From Agarivorans litoreus (GTDB lineage Bacteria; Pseudomonadota; Gammaproteobacteria; Enterobacterales; Celerinatantimonadaceae): a stretch of DNA of 64,000 nucleotides. The stretch covers positions 3,653,001-3,717,000 of the forward strand of contig NZ_BLPI01000001.1 of assembly GCF_019649015.1 (NCBI RefSeq). Reading direction: 5' to 3'. Of the stretch, positions 29,980 to 38,150 are shown piece after piece. The notes under the pieces were generated by a model that saw nothing but the letters and a program-made list of their open reading frames with translations, made no database searches and was not told the DNA's origin. The position numbers and the translations under genes are program-made. The stretch's first letter is position 1. Every line of letters starts with the position of its first letter.

Positions 29980-30699
29980 TTGCTAGGTTTTAAGCTTGTT
30001 GTATTCACCGTTAGCTTGCTTTGTTTTAGCCAACTGAGCGCCCGCACGCTTGAGCAATTAGACTATTACAGTGAAGAATTTTTTCCTTATAACTATGTTG
30101 AAGACGGACAAGCGGCTGGTTTTTCTGTTGAATTACTGACACTTATTTTTGCCCAGCTAAATAGTCCCGCGCCAACGGTGAAAATTGTGCCTTGGACGCG
30201 CGGTTACGCCATCTTGCAACAACAAGCCTATACCGTTTTATTTTCAACAATTAAAACTGAGCCGCGCAAAAATAAGTTTAAATGGGCGTGCCCGATCAAC
30301 GTGAGTCGCGGAAAGTTTTATGGTTTAAGTGATAGCAAGCTTGAGATCAGCTCTTTAAAGGATGCTGAAAACTTGAAAATTGCGATTATGAAGGGACAAG
30401 CCATTGACGGATTTTTAACTAAATCTGATTTTGCCGCTGAGCTGGTGCCGGTGAAGAGTGTTGAGCAAGCTTTTAAGTTGTTAGCGCTGCGAAGAGTGGA
30501 TTTAATAGCGTTAACTGAACAAAGTTTGGAAGGACATCTGTCTAGCTTTAAGCCTTTATATACTCTGTTTGAAAATGATTACTGCTTTGCTTTCAATCGT
30601 TCAATTAGCCAGCAAGAATTAGCAAGGTTTCAACATGCACTGACGCAGGTAAGACAAACCGAAGCTTTTCAACAGCTCTATCAAAAATACTTCTATTAA
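29980..30699 (+). CDS. SBP_bac_3-type periplasmic binding protein
   Basis: The frame is open from 29926, but a strong ribosome site AGGAGG lies 7 bases before a TTG at 29980. Starting there gives 239 residues with a clean signal peptide ('MLGFKLVVFTVSLLCFSQLSA' cut before RTL). The earlier start would put 18 polar residues before it. The body ('EEFFPYNYVEDGQAAGFSVELL', 'NLKIAIMKGQAIDGFL', 'RRVDLIALTEQS') is the amino-acid binding family 3 type found in many marine bacteria without transporter partners. Ligand unknown. Confidence 0.8.
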   Translation: MLGFKLVVFTVSLLCFSQLSARTLEQLDYYSEEFFPYNYVEDGQAAGFSVELLTLIFAQLNSPAPTVKIVPWTRGYAILQQQAYTVLFSTIKTEPRKNKFKWACPINVSRGKFYGLSDSKLEISSLKDAENLKIAIMKGQAIDGFLTKSDFAAELVPVKSVEQAFKLLALRRVDLIALTEQSLEGHLSSFKPLYTLFENDYCFAFNRSISQQELARFQHALTQVRQTEAFQQLYQKYFY

Positions 30700-30860
30700 G
30701 CCTCAAGGCTGCAACTTTAGTCTTACTAGGCTTGTTAATAACTTGTTAATGTCCGTAACTGTGTCTAGGATGAAAATTCAATAAAATCATTACGATTGGC
30801 TAATTGCCTATTTGTTTGGCTCTCGCGCTAGCAGGGCTGTTTACTAAGGAGAGTAACATC

Positions 30861-31865
30861 ATGCGTCATTGGTTATGCAAGGTTGCGCTAATCACTAGTG
30901 CTTTATCTTTTTCAGTACAGGCCGACACGGGGACAAACTACCTTTTGGCTACCGCCAGCACTGGCGGAACTTACTATCCGGTTGGTGTTGCGCTGGCAAC
31001 ATTAACTAAGGTGAAAATTCAGCCAAAACACAAGGTGAGTGTGTCTGCGATAAACTCAGCTGGTTCGGGCGAAAATATTAAATTGCTACGTGATAAAGAA
31101 GCTCAATTCGCCATTCTTCAAGGTTTATATGGTTCTTATGCGGTGAATGGCAGTGGCCCCTTAGAGAAAGAAGGCAAGCAAACTCATTTACGTTCAATCA
31201 CCATGTTGTGGCAAAACGTAGAGCAGTTTGTGGTTAAAAATGAGCATGCTAAAAATGGTGATTTAAGTGACTTAATGGCCTTAGCGGGTAAAAAAGTCGC
31301 TTTTGGTAAAAAGAACTCTGGCACCATTGGTTCTAACCGCTTTTTATTAGGTAACTTAGGCGTAGACATTGATAAACAAATGGAGCTGTTTTCTGCTGGT
31401 TATGGTCCTTCCGCAGAAGCGCTACAAAATGGGCAAGTAGAAGCCATTAATACTCCAGCCGGTGCGCCAACTGGCGCAGTAACCAAACTGTTTGCCGCAG
31501 CGGCAAAGGATGTGAGCCCATTAGATGTAACCGATGAGCAAATGGAACAAGCTAATGGTGGTTTAGGTCTGTGGACCCGTTATGTTATCCCTGCGGGTAC
31601 TTATCCAAATCTTGATAAAGATTGGAACACCATGGCGCAGCCTAACTTTTTGGCAGTACATGCAGATGTAGACGAGGAATTTGTCTATTTGCTTACCAAA
31701 ACCATTTATGAAAACTTAGGCTTTTTACAAGCTATTCATAAAGCGACCAATGCAATGGCCCTAGATAAAGCTTTGGCAGGTTTACCTGCTCCATTGCATC
31801 CTGGTGCTGCACGTTACTACCGTGAAGCAGGTTTAAACATTCCCGATAACTTAGTTGCACAATAG
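30861..31865 (+). CDS. TAXI-family TRAP transporter solute receptor
   Basis: 334 residues from the ATG at 30861, preceded by AAGGAGAGTAACATC. Upstream in-frame codons to 30804 lack a ribosome site. Signal peptide 'MRHWLCKVALITSALSFSVQA'. 'LLATASTGGTYYPVGVALA' is the TAXI receptor hallmark. It is the periplasmic receptor for the fused TRAP permease encoded 58 bases downstream. Substrates of TAXI systems include glutamate and dicarboxylates; not readable here. Confidence 0.93.
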   Translation: MRHWLCKVALITSALSFSVQADTGTNYLLATASTGGTYYPVGVALATLTKVKIQPKHKVSVSAINSAGSGENIKLLRDKEAQFAILQGLYGSYAVNGSGPLEKEGKQTHLRSITMLWQNVEQFVVKNEHAKNGDLSDLMALAGKKVAFGKKNSGTIGSNRFLLGNLGVDIDKQMELFSAGYGPSAEALQNGQVEAINTPAGAPTGAVTKLFAAAAKDVSPLDVTDEQMEQANGGLGLWTRYVIPAGTYPNLDKDWNTMAQPNFLAVHADVDEEFVYLLTKTIYENLGFLQAIHKATNAMALDKALAGLPAPLHPGAARYYREAGLNIPDNLVAQ

Positions 31866-31871
31866 TTTTTT

Positions 31872-31903
31872 TACCTAGGCCTTCGGGTCTAGGTCTCCTT
31901 TAT
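31872..31903 (+). terminator. Hairpin between TRAP receptor and permease genes
   Basis: Stem ACCTAGGCC/GGTCTAGGT with one G-U pair, closed by a TTCG tetraloop and followed by CTCCTTTATT. It sits between receptor and permease genes, so it is probably a partial terminator or mRNA-end protector that keeps receptor level above permease level. Confidence 0.6.
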
Positions 31904-31923
31904 TCTCCTCAGGATTCATCACT

Positions 31924-34005
31924 ATGCAATGGAATGCCGTACCTGACAGTATTCGCCAAGAAATTGAAGATACTCGTGCTGTACCTCTTATATACGTTTT
32001 AGGCATTATTATTAGTTTGGCGCATGTCTACTTCAATATTTTTGCGGATATTGCCGTGCTACAGCAAAACATTCTTCATTTTGCTGGTTTTATTTTGTTG
32101 TGTGGCTTATTAAAACCATTAAGTTCGCAGCGCCATTTGGCCATTATGGACAAATTGTGGGTGCTGGCTATTGCCTTCTCGGCGATCTATCTATTGTTCG
32201 CTGAAGACCTCATTTATGAACGAGGCGTGCGCTTAGTCCCCTTAGATTGGTTATGTGGCTCGTTGGTGATTTTGGGGGCAATTGATATGACCCGTCGCGC
32301 CACTGGCTGGGTGATTCCTATTTTAATTGTAACGGCCATCTCCTATCTCGCCTGGTGGGGAAATTTTGTCCCGGGGGTCTTTCAGTTCAAGGGGCTGAGC
32401 TTAGAGACACTGCTGTTTAGAAGCATTTATGGCGATGATGCTATTTTTGGCAATATCGCACGAATTTCTGCAAGTTTTGTCTTCATGTTTATCCTGTTCG
32501 GCGCTTTTTTGCTGCGCTCTGGCGCGGGTGATTTTGTTATTCATTTGTCTAAAAGCATTGCTAGCCGCTTGGTTGGCGGGCCAGGAATAGTGGCCATTAT
32601 TGCATCTGGACTTACTGGCACTATTTCTGGCAGCGCTGTCGCCAACACTGCGTCTACTGGCGTTGTGACGATTCCCTTGATGAAAAACGCAGGCTTTAGC
32701 CCGCGATTTGCCGCTGCGGTAGAAGCGTCGGCTTCTACTGGTGGGCAAATTGTGCCGCCAATAATGGGGGCAGGGGCTTTTGTCATGGCTAGTTATACGC
32801 AAATTCCTTATAGCACCATTGTAATGGTGAGTATTCTTCCAGCCATTTTGTATTTTGCATCGCTGGTTTTTTATGTGAGAACAGAATCTTACAAAGCGGG
32901 GTTAACCCGAACCATGGAACAAGCTCCTCCTCTGCTACCGATGGTGATGCGTGAGGGCTTGTCGTTTATTGTGCCGGTGACACTATTGATTGTATTGCTG
33001 GTAATGGGCTACACACCCACTTACGCAGCTGTTATTGCAATAATCGCGGTGATTGTGAGCTCATGGTTTACCCCAAACAAAATGGGGCTAACGGCAATTG
33101 CTGATGCCTTCGCGCTCGGTTCGCGCAATATGGTGGTAACCGCAGTACTGTTATGTTCAGTAGGTTTGATTGTTAATGTGATTGCCACTGCTGGTATTGG
33201 CAATACTTTTTCTTTGATGATTACCGAATGGTCTGGTGGGAGTTTGCTCGTGGCGCTGCTGCTGGTTGCTGTAGCATCGTTAGTGCTAGGCATGGGTCTG
33301 CCAGTAACCGCTTCTTATATCGTGTTGGCTACTTTGTCTGCTCCGGCGCTATTACAATTAATGGCGAATGTAGAGCTAGTGAACGCTTTAAGCTCTGGTG
33401 CTTTGAGTGCAGATGTGCAAGCTATTCTAATGTTGGTTGGGGTTAGTCCAGAGCAAGGTGCGATGAGTGTTGCCCAAGCCCAAGCATTAATAAACGATAT
33501 GCCAGATGAAATGATGGCCTTACTGCGGCCAATGCTACTTGATGAAAATCAGTTGTCTATGCTGCTATTAGCGGCACATTTAGTTATCTTCTGGCTCTCT
33601 CAAGACAGTAACGTTACCCCGCCAGTTTGTTTGTGTACCTTTACCGCTGCTGCGATCGCTAAGTCTCCTCCAATGGCAACCGGCTTCACCTCATGGAAAA
33701 TTGCTAAAGGCCTGTACATTATTCCGATATTGTTTGCTTATACACCGCTTGCTCAAGGAGACTGGCTAGCCGCTTTTCAGGTGTTTATTTTTGCTTTACC
33801 GGGTTTATATGCCTTTACTTTGGTCATGCAGGGTTGGCAAAAACGCCTGCTTAAGCATTGGGAGCGGGCAGCCCTGGCGGTAATAGCGCTTGTATTGTTA
33901 AGCCCTGTGCCAATGGCTTGGCAGGTAGCTGCCTTAGTTTGCTTGTTGGCAGCAGTGTTTTATATTGGACATAGCAGTAAGCAAACCAGTGAGTTAGCTT
34001 TGTGA
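31924..34005 (+). CDS. TRAP transporter, fused 4TM/12TM permease
   Basis: 693 residues, many membrane segments. Small (DctQ-like) and large (DctM-like) subunits are fused, as usual for TAXI systems. 'GLTGTISGSAVANTASTGVVTIPLMKNAGFSPRFAAAVEASASTGGQIVPPIMGAGAF' is the DctM core signature (residues about 235-290), and 'LGMGLPVTASYIVLATL' lies in the second half. Sodium-driven uptake through the inner membrane with the TAXI receptor. Confidence 0.95.
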   Translation: MQWNAVPDSIRQEIEDTRAVPLIYVLGIIISLAHVYFNIFADIAVLQQNILHFAGFILLCGLLKPLSSQRHLAIMDKLWVLAIAFSAIYLLFAEDLIYERGVRLVPLDWLCGSLVILGAIDMTRRATGWVIPILIVTAISYLAWWGNFVPGVFQFKGLSLETLLFRSIYGDDAIFGNIARISASFVFMFILFGAFLLRSGAGDFVIHLSKSIASRLVGGPGIVAIIASGLTGTISGSAVANTASTGVVTIPLMKNAGFSPRFAAAVEASASTGGQIVPPIMGAGAFVMASYTQIPYSTIVMVSILPAILYFASLVFYVRTESYKAGLTRTMEQAPPLLPMVMREGLSFIVPVTLLIVLLVMGYTPTYAAVIAIIAVIVSSWFTPNKMGLTAIADAFALGSRNMVVTAVLLCSVGLIVNVIATAGIGNTFSLMITEWSGGSLLVALLLVAVASLVLGMGLPVTASYIVLATLSAPALLQLMANVELVNALSSGALSADVQAILMLVGVSPEQGAMSVAQAQALINDMPDEMMALLRPMLLDENQLSMLLLAAHLVIFWLSQDSNVTPPVCLCTFTAAAIAKSPPMATGFTSWKIAKGLYIIPILFAYTPLAQGDWLAAFQVFIFALPGLYAFTLVMQGWQKRLLKHWERAALAVIALVLLSPVPMAWQVAALVCLLAAVFYIGHSSKQTSELAL

Positions 34006-34162
34006 TTTTTAGTTGCACATTATAAATAATTTCATTGTTATCAATCAGGTTTAGATCCAGCTCACAGTTTGAAATGGAAGTGAATTGTCTCTGAATATCT
34101 CACTAGAATGTCTTTTCAATCGGGTTACTATGAATCAAATGACAACGCCTTAGAGAATAAAA

Positions 34163-35152
34163 ATGACAGAACAGTTTAATTGGGGAGTCATTGCTCCTGG
34201 TCGTATTGCGCGTAACTTTGCTGAAGCCTTAGCGGTTATTCCTCAAGCTACTTTATATGCTGTAGCTAGCTCTAATCTGCAACGCGCGCAGGACTTTATT
34301 GAGGAGTTTGATGGCCAAATAGCGCTGGATAATTATCAACAGTTAGCCAACGATCCTAAGGTGGATGCAATTTATATTGCCAACCCTCATCGGTTTCATT
34401 TCGACAGTATTAAAATGTGCCTAGAAGCAGGCAAGCCGGTGTTGTGTGAAAAACCACTCACTGTAAACGCGGCGCAAACTAAAGAGCTAGTCGCCTTAGC
34501 AAAGGCTAACGATGTGTTCCTTATGGAAGCATTATGGACTCGCTTTCAGCCCGCTTGGCAGCAGGTAAAATCTTGGCTTGAGCAGCAAAAAATTGGTGAG
34601 ATTAAACTTATCAGTTCCAGTTTTGGTTTTAACATCCCACGTGATGAAGATGATCGTTTGCTTAACCGCGAGTTAGCCGGTGGTAGCCTATTAGACATGG
34701 GAGTGTATAACGTATCTATGTCTCAGTTTGTTACCCAAAGCAAACCTAATAAAATTGTAGCTGATGGCCTTGTTGGTAGCACCGGTGTAGACGAGCGCAG
34801 CAGTGTGATTATGAATTATGGTCATTGCGCCAGCCAATTTACCTGTAACTTTTTGGCTAATACAGAAAACAGCTTCACCATTTTTGGTTCAAAAGGGCAT
34901 ATTCGCGTACCGAGTATGTTCTGGGTTGGGACACAAGCTTGTCTGAGTGTGCATGGCGAGCCAGATATAGTTGAAGATTTTCCATTTCGTGCATCGGGCT
35001 TTGAGTACCAAATAGAAGAAGTGATGAGTTGTGTTGCTGCTGGTAAATTACAAAGTGAAGTGATGAGCTGGCAAGAGAGTATTGAAACCATGCAGATTAT
35101 GGATGAAATTCGCTCCCAAATAGGTGTGAGATATCCTTTTTTAGGTGAGTAA
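34163..35152 (+). CDS. Gfo/Idh/MocA family oxidoreductase
   Basis: 329 residues. N-terminal Rossmann site 'WGVIAPGRIARNFAEAL' and the conserved 'CEKPLTVNAAQTKELVALA' with the catalytic-region EKP; the C-terminal part carries the substrate domain ('RELAGGSLLDMGVYNV'). Resembles NAD(P)-dependent sugar or dihydrodiol dehydrogenases. Follows the TRAP permease by 157 bases; no direct link is evident. Confidence 0.88.
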   Translation: MTEQFNWGVIAPGRIARNFAEALAVIPQATLYAVASSNLQRAQDFIEEFDGQIALDNYQQLANDPKVDAIYIANPHRFHFDSIKMCLEAGKPVLCEKPLTVNAAQTKELVALAKANDVFLMEALWTRFQPAWQQVKSWLEQQKIGEIKLISSSFGFNIPRDEDDRLLNRELAGGSLLDMGVYNVSMSQFVTQSKPNKIVADGLVGSTGVDERSSVIMNYGHCASQFTCNFLANTENSFTIFGSKGHIRVPSMFWVGTQACLSVHGEPDIVEDFPFRASGFEYQIEEVMSCVAAGKLQSEVMSWQESIETMQIMDEIRSQIGVRYPFLGE

Positions 35153-35294
35153 AGTTATTGGTTTTTTGCTGTAAAAAGGGTTTTTAGTGCTTAATCGCTT
35201 TCCTCAAAGCTTATAGATTTGGACAAATTATCATCTTGCCTTAAAAAAGTTGTGGATAATTGTCTGATTTGCGAGCGGTTAAACTTAATGGGTC

Positions 35295-35323
35295 TTTACA
35301 TTCGAAAATCATAAACGTAATAT
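35295..35323 (+). promoter_or_regulatory. Sigma-70 promoter of the tRNA-Ser pair
   Basis: TTTACA (35295-35300), 17-base spacer, TAATAT (35318-35323), then about 12 bases to the first tRNA base. The -35 matches five of six consensus bases and the -10 four of six. Position directly before a tRNA gene supports it. Confidence 0.55.
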
Positions 35324-35335
35324 TCACACCGCTGC

Positions 35336-35426
35336 GGAGGGGTGGCAGAGTGGTCGAATGCACCGGTCTTGAAAACCGGCAAGGGTTAATAGCCCTTCGA
35401 GAGTTCAAATCTCTCCTCCTCCGCCA
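35336..35426 (+). tRNA. tRNA-Ser (anticodon UGA), copy 1
   Basis: 91 bases including encoded CCA. Acceptor GGAGGGG/CTCCTCC with one G-U pair, D-arm GGCAGAGTGGTCGAATGC, anticodon loop CTTGAAA with anticodon TGA, a long variable arm (AAGGGTTAATAGCCCTT) typical of class II tRNAs, and T-arm GAGAG-TTCAAAT-CTCTC. Decodes UCA and related Ser codons. Confidence 0.97.
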
Positions 35427-35437
35427 TATTAACTTAG

Positions 35438-35459
35438 CCATGCACTGCATGGTTTTTTT
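35438..35459 (+). terminator. Short hairpin with T-run between the two tRNA-Ser genes
   Basis: CCATGC-ACT-GCATGG followed by seven T. A 6-bp stem is short; it may be a partial terminator or only part of the processed spacer. Confidence 0.5.
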
Positions 35460-35479
35460 AATCGCAGCAACACCCCTGC

Positions 35480-35570
35480 GGAGGGGTGGCAGAGTGGTCG
35501 AATGCACCGGTCTTGAAAACCGGCAAGGGTTAATAGCCCTTCGAGAGTTCAAATCTCTCCTCCTCCGCCA
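35480..35570 (+). tRNA. tRNA-Ser (anticodon UGA), copy 2
   Basis: Identical over all 91 bases to copy 1, beginning 144 bases after it. The few bases before each copy (CTGCGGAGG) are also alike, indicating a tandem duplication. Open frames of about 100 codons on both strands across the pair are only shadows of the tRNA sequence. Confidence 0.97.
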
Positions 35571-35575
35571 TTTTT

Positions 35576-35602
35576 AAAGCCACGCTTAGCGTGGCTTTTT
35601 TC
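35576..35602 (+). terminator. Terminator after the tRNA-Ser pair
   Basis: Stem AAAGCCACGC/GCGTGGCTTT with loop TTA, followed by a T-run, 6 bases after the CCA end of the second tRNA. Confidence 0.9.
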
Positions 35603-35780
35603 GTTTTATATCCTAGACAATACTCAAAACTTAAGTTGCTGATATTAATAATTAAAATATCAATCCCTTAAGCTCTCTCTGTTGTTTTTCTGTTTCTCAT
35701 CTTAGATCTTTTTATTGAAACGCCAGCGTAATACAAATGAAATTGATTCTACTTAAGCTCAGTTTTTGCTAAAAAATATG

Positions 35781-35807
35781 TCAACTTTTCAGCTGAAAAA
35801 TAGTTGA
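35781..35807. promoter_or_regulatory. Palindrome upstream of the exopolysaccharide promoter
   Basis: The 14-base perfect palindrome TTTTCAGCTGAAAA (35786-35799) lies inside a wider imperfect dyad TCAAC...GTTGA and ends 20 bases before the -35 box of the following promoter. This is a usual place for an activator or repressor site. The regulator is unknown. Confidence 0.4.
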
Positions 35808-35826
35808 GTTTGTTGATTGTTTTGTG

Positions 35827-35855
35827 TTGACAAACACTATTCAGCTACTTATAAA
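35827..35855 (+). promoter_or_regulatory. Sigma-70 promoter of the exopolysaccharide operon
   Basis: Perfect -35 TTGACA (35827-35832), 17-base spacer, -10 TATAAA (35850-35855, five of six). Transcription would begin near 35862, leaving a leader of about 205 bases before the first gene. In that leader, around 35968-35982, AGCGGTAAACGCC shares the GCGGTA core of the RfaH ops element, but the rest does not fit. Confidence 0.65.
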
Positions 35856-36067
35856 TGAGTAATGTTTTTTCTTGTTTTGAGGCTTGTGTCACCTTTAATT
35901 TATATTACCAATTAAATTTTGTGATATTTGTCAGGTTAGTTTTTTTGTTTATGAAGAATCAAAATTAAGAGCGGTAAACGCCAAATTTTGGTTTAGTAAC
36001 CACCCGTAAGATACAGAGATATACAAGCAATACATGGAATTTTTAAGCTTGATACTAGGGGTGTGCA

Positions 36068-37477
36068 ATGGATATGCAGAAACAAAATGGCGTAGTTCGT
36101 TCTAACGAATTTGAACTTGCTGTTGTCTACCGAATTTCAGATGTATTTATCATTATTGCCGTTTTAGCTGGCTTGTCTTGGCTTAAAAACGGTTCCTTCG
36201 ATTTGGCCTTTCAGCTAATGGGTGTTGGCCTCTCAGCCATCTACTTGGTCGTAGCGGAATCCTTCAACTTATACCGTTCGTGGCGGGTTTCTTCTCTCAA
36301 GGAACAAGCCATGGTTAACCTATGGGTTTGGATTATCAGCATTGCCTTGTTGTTCGCTGTTAATTACTTCCTAAAAATCTCGGCAACCTACTCGCGGGTG
36401 GTGGTTGGTTCGTGGGTGGTGGCTACGCCGATGTTACTTATCACTTGGCGTCTGGTATTCCGCGAGAGCTTGGCTGTAATGCGCCGCTTTGGTTATAACA
36501 CTCGCCGAGCTGCCATTATTGGGGTCTCACCCAATGGTGTACAACTAAAAGAAACCTTCGAAAATTCAGAAGAGCTAGGTATTCAGTTTGTTGGCTTTTT
36601 TGATGATAGGGATGTTTCTCGTTTAGAAGATAGTGGCTATACTGGGCCTGTTGCCAAGGTTGATACCGCCCTTGAAATGGCTAAACGCGGTGAAGTCGAT
36701 CACGTGTATATTGCGTTGCCTATGCATGCAAAAGACCGTATCACAGCTTATTTGCAACAACTGTCAGATACCACTACCACCACTTTTATCGTGCCAGATT
36801 TCTTTACCTACAACTTACTGCATTCACGTTGGAGTTCGCTGGGTGATATTCAAACCGTCAGCGTATTTGATAGTCCATTCCGTGGCGGCAGCATGTTGGT
36901 TAAACGCATCCAAGATATTGTATTGTCATCGATTATCATTTTATTGATTAGCCCAATTTTGTTGGCGGTGGCGATTGGTGTTAAGCGCTCTTCTCCTGGT
37001 CCCATCTTGTTTAAGCAAGATCGCTATGGCCTAGACGGTAAGAAAATCCGTGTTTGGAAGTTTCGCTCAATGAGCACCCAAGATAATGGTGCTGTTGTGA
37101 AGCAAGCAACCAAAAACGATCCGCGTGTGACTAAGTTTGGCGCCTTTATTCGTCGCACTTCTTTAGATGAGTTACCTCAATTCTTCAATGTGTTGATGGG
37201 TAGCATGTCTATTGTTGGGCCGCGCCCTCATGCGGTATCTCACAACGAAGAATATCGTCAAATCGTTAACCGTTACATGCTGCGTCATAAAGTGAAGCCT
37301 GGTATTACCGGCTGGGCGCAGATCAATGGTTACCGTGGTGAAACTGACACTTTAGAAAAAATGGAAAAGCGGGTGCAATACGATCTTGAGTACATTCGTG
37401 TGTGGACGCTTTGGATGGATATCAAGATTGTATTCCTCACTATCTTTAAAGGATTTGTAGGTAAAACTGCCTATTAA
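36068..37477 (+). CDS. Undecaprenyl-phosphate glucose phosphotransferase (VpsL/WcaJ-like)
   Basis: 469 residues. Four N-terminal membrane segments, a CoA-binding-like Rossmann domain ('TRRAAIIGVSPNGVQLKETF'), another membrane segment, and the C-terminal bacterial sugar transferase domain with 'KRSSPGPILFKQDRYGLDGKKIRVWKFRSM', 'RRTSLDELPQFFNVLMGSMSIVGPRPH' and 'VKPGITGWAQINGYRGET'. Starts repeat-unit synthesis by moving a hexose-1-phosphate (usually glucose) to undecaprenyl phosphate. First gene of the operon; equivalent in position to vpsL of Vibrio. Confidence 0.94.
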   Translation: MDMQKQNGVVRSNEFELAVVYRISDVFIIIAVLAGLSWLKNGSFDLAFQLMGVGLSAIYLVVAESFNLYRSWRVSSLKEQAMVNLWVWIISIALLFAVNYFLKISATYSRVVVGSWVVATPMLLITWRLVFRESLAVMRRFGYNTRRAAIIGVSPNGVQLKETFENSEELGIQFVGFFDDRDVSRLEDSGYTGPVAKVDTALEMAKRGEVDHVYIALPMHAKDRITAYLQQLSDTTTTTFIVPDFFTYNLLHSRWSSLGDIQTVSVFDSPFRGGSMLVKRIQDIVLSSIIILLISPILLAVAIGVKRSSPGPILFKQDRYGLDGKKIRVWKFRSMSTQDNGAVVKQATKNDPRVTKFGAFIRRTSLDELPQFFNVLMGSMSIVGPRPHAVSHNEEYRQIVNRYMLRHKVKPGITGWAQINGYRGETDTLEKMEKRVQYDLEYIRVWTLWMDIKIVFLTIFKGFVGKTAY

Positions 37478-37500
37478 GTAAAGCTGTTCAAGGAGTTGTG

Positions 37501-38076
37501 ATGAATAGGGATGGTTCTCTCTTGGCTAGATTGTGTAACACCAAACACGCCTGGTATTTGCTAATAGTGGTGTTGATGTGCGGCGGATTTAGCGCTGCTT
37601 CTCAGGCCAATGACCTAGAGCAAAGCTACCGTTTAGGCGCAGGTGATCGCATCCAAATAGTGGTATACGGCGAGAGTGATTTGTCGATGGAGTTGCTAGT
37701 GACCAATAGCGGCAAAATCGACTATCCCTACTTGGGGCGTATTCCGGTTACTAACCTTACTGCCCAGCAACTTAGAGATAACATTGAGCAGGGTTTACGC
37801 GGTGATTATCTGATTAACCCTAAGGTAGCGGTAAACATTATTGGCTACCGACAAATCTTTATTAACGGTGAGGTAGAACACCCTGGTGGTTACGCTTACC
37901 AACCCGGTCTCACGGTTGAAAAGGCGATAGCTTTAGCGGGTGGCTTTACCGAGCGAGCGTCGAAAACAAATATCAATATTACTCCCGGAAATGGCACTAA
38001 TGACTTAGTGAAAGCAGCGTTAAAGCACCGCATCGCTCCGGGAGACATTATTGTGGTTAAGGCCAGTTTCTTTTAA
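37501..38076 (+). CDS. Polysaccharide export protein, short Wza/VpsN-like
   Basis: 191 residues from the ATG at 37501 (AAGGAG 7 bases upstream); the GTG at 37498 is also in frame. Signal peptide with 'LLIVVLMCGGFSAASQA', then the poly_export domain ('YRLGAGDRIQIVVYGESDLS') and one SLBB domain ('IFINGEVEHPGGYAYQPGLTVEKAIALAGGF'). It lacks a lipobox at the cleavage site and the C-terminal helix that forms the Wza outer-membrane barrel, so a full-length Wza or another outer-membrane channel must exist elsewhere. Confidence 0.9.
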   Translation: MNRDGSLLARLCNTKHAWYLLIVVLMCGGFSAASQANDLEQSYRLGAGDRIQIVVYGESDLSMELLVTNSGKIDYPYLGRIPVTNLTAQQLRDNIEQGLRGDYLINPKVAVNIIGYRQIFINGEVEHPGGYAYQPGLTVEKAIALAGGFTERASKTNINITPGNGTNDLVKAALKHRIAPGDIIVVKASFF

Positions 38077-38150
38077 GGCCTAGCTTCTTTTACGGCAAGG
38101 GTGCCAACAGTAATACTCCGTAAGTTTGCTAACAGGGAAGTGTTTAGTTA

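Larger units (their letters stand above)
35603..36067. other. AT-rich non-coding region and leader before the exopolysaccharide operon
   Basis: About 465 bases without a gene. It holds the palindrome (35781-35807), the promoter (35827-35855) and a long untranslated leader with a possible ops-like site near 35970. It is clearly richer in A and T than the flanking genes. Confidence 0.6.

Noticed and set aside
35241-35577. Open frames of about 100 codons on both strands with internal repeats
   Set aside because: They are translations of the two tRNA-Ser genes and their flanks; the repeat arises from the tRNA duplication.
35968-35982. RfaH ops element before the exopolysaccharide operon
   Set aside because: Only the GCGGTA core matches; kept as a note in the leader description and not as a feature.
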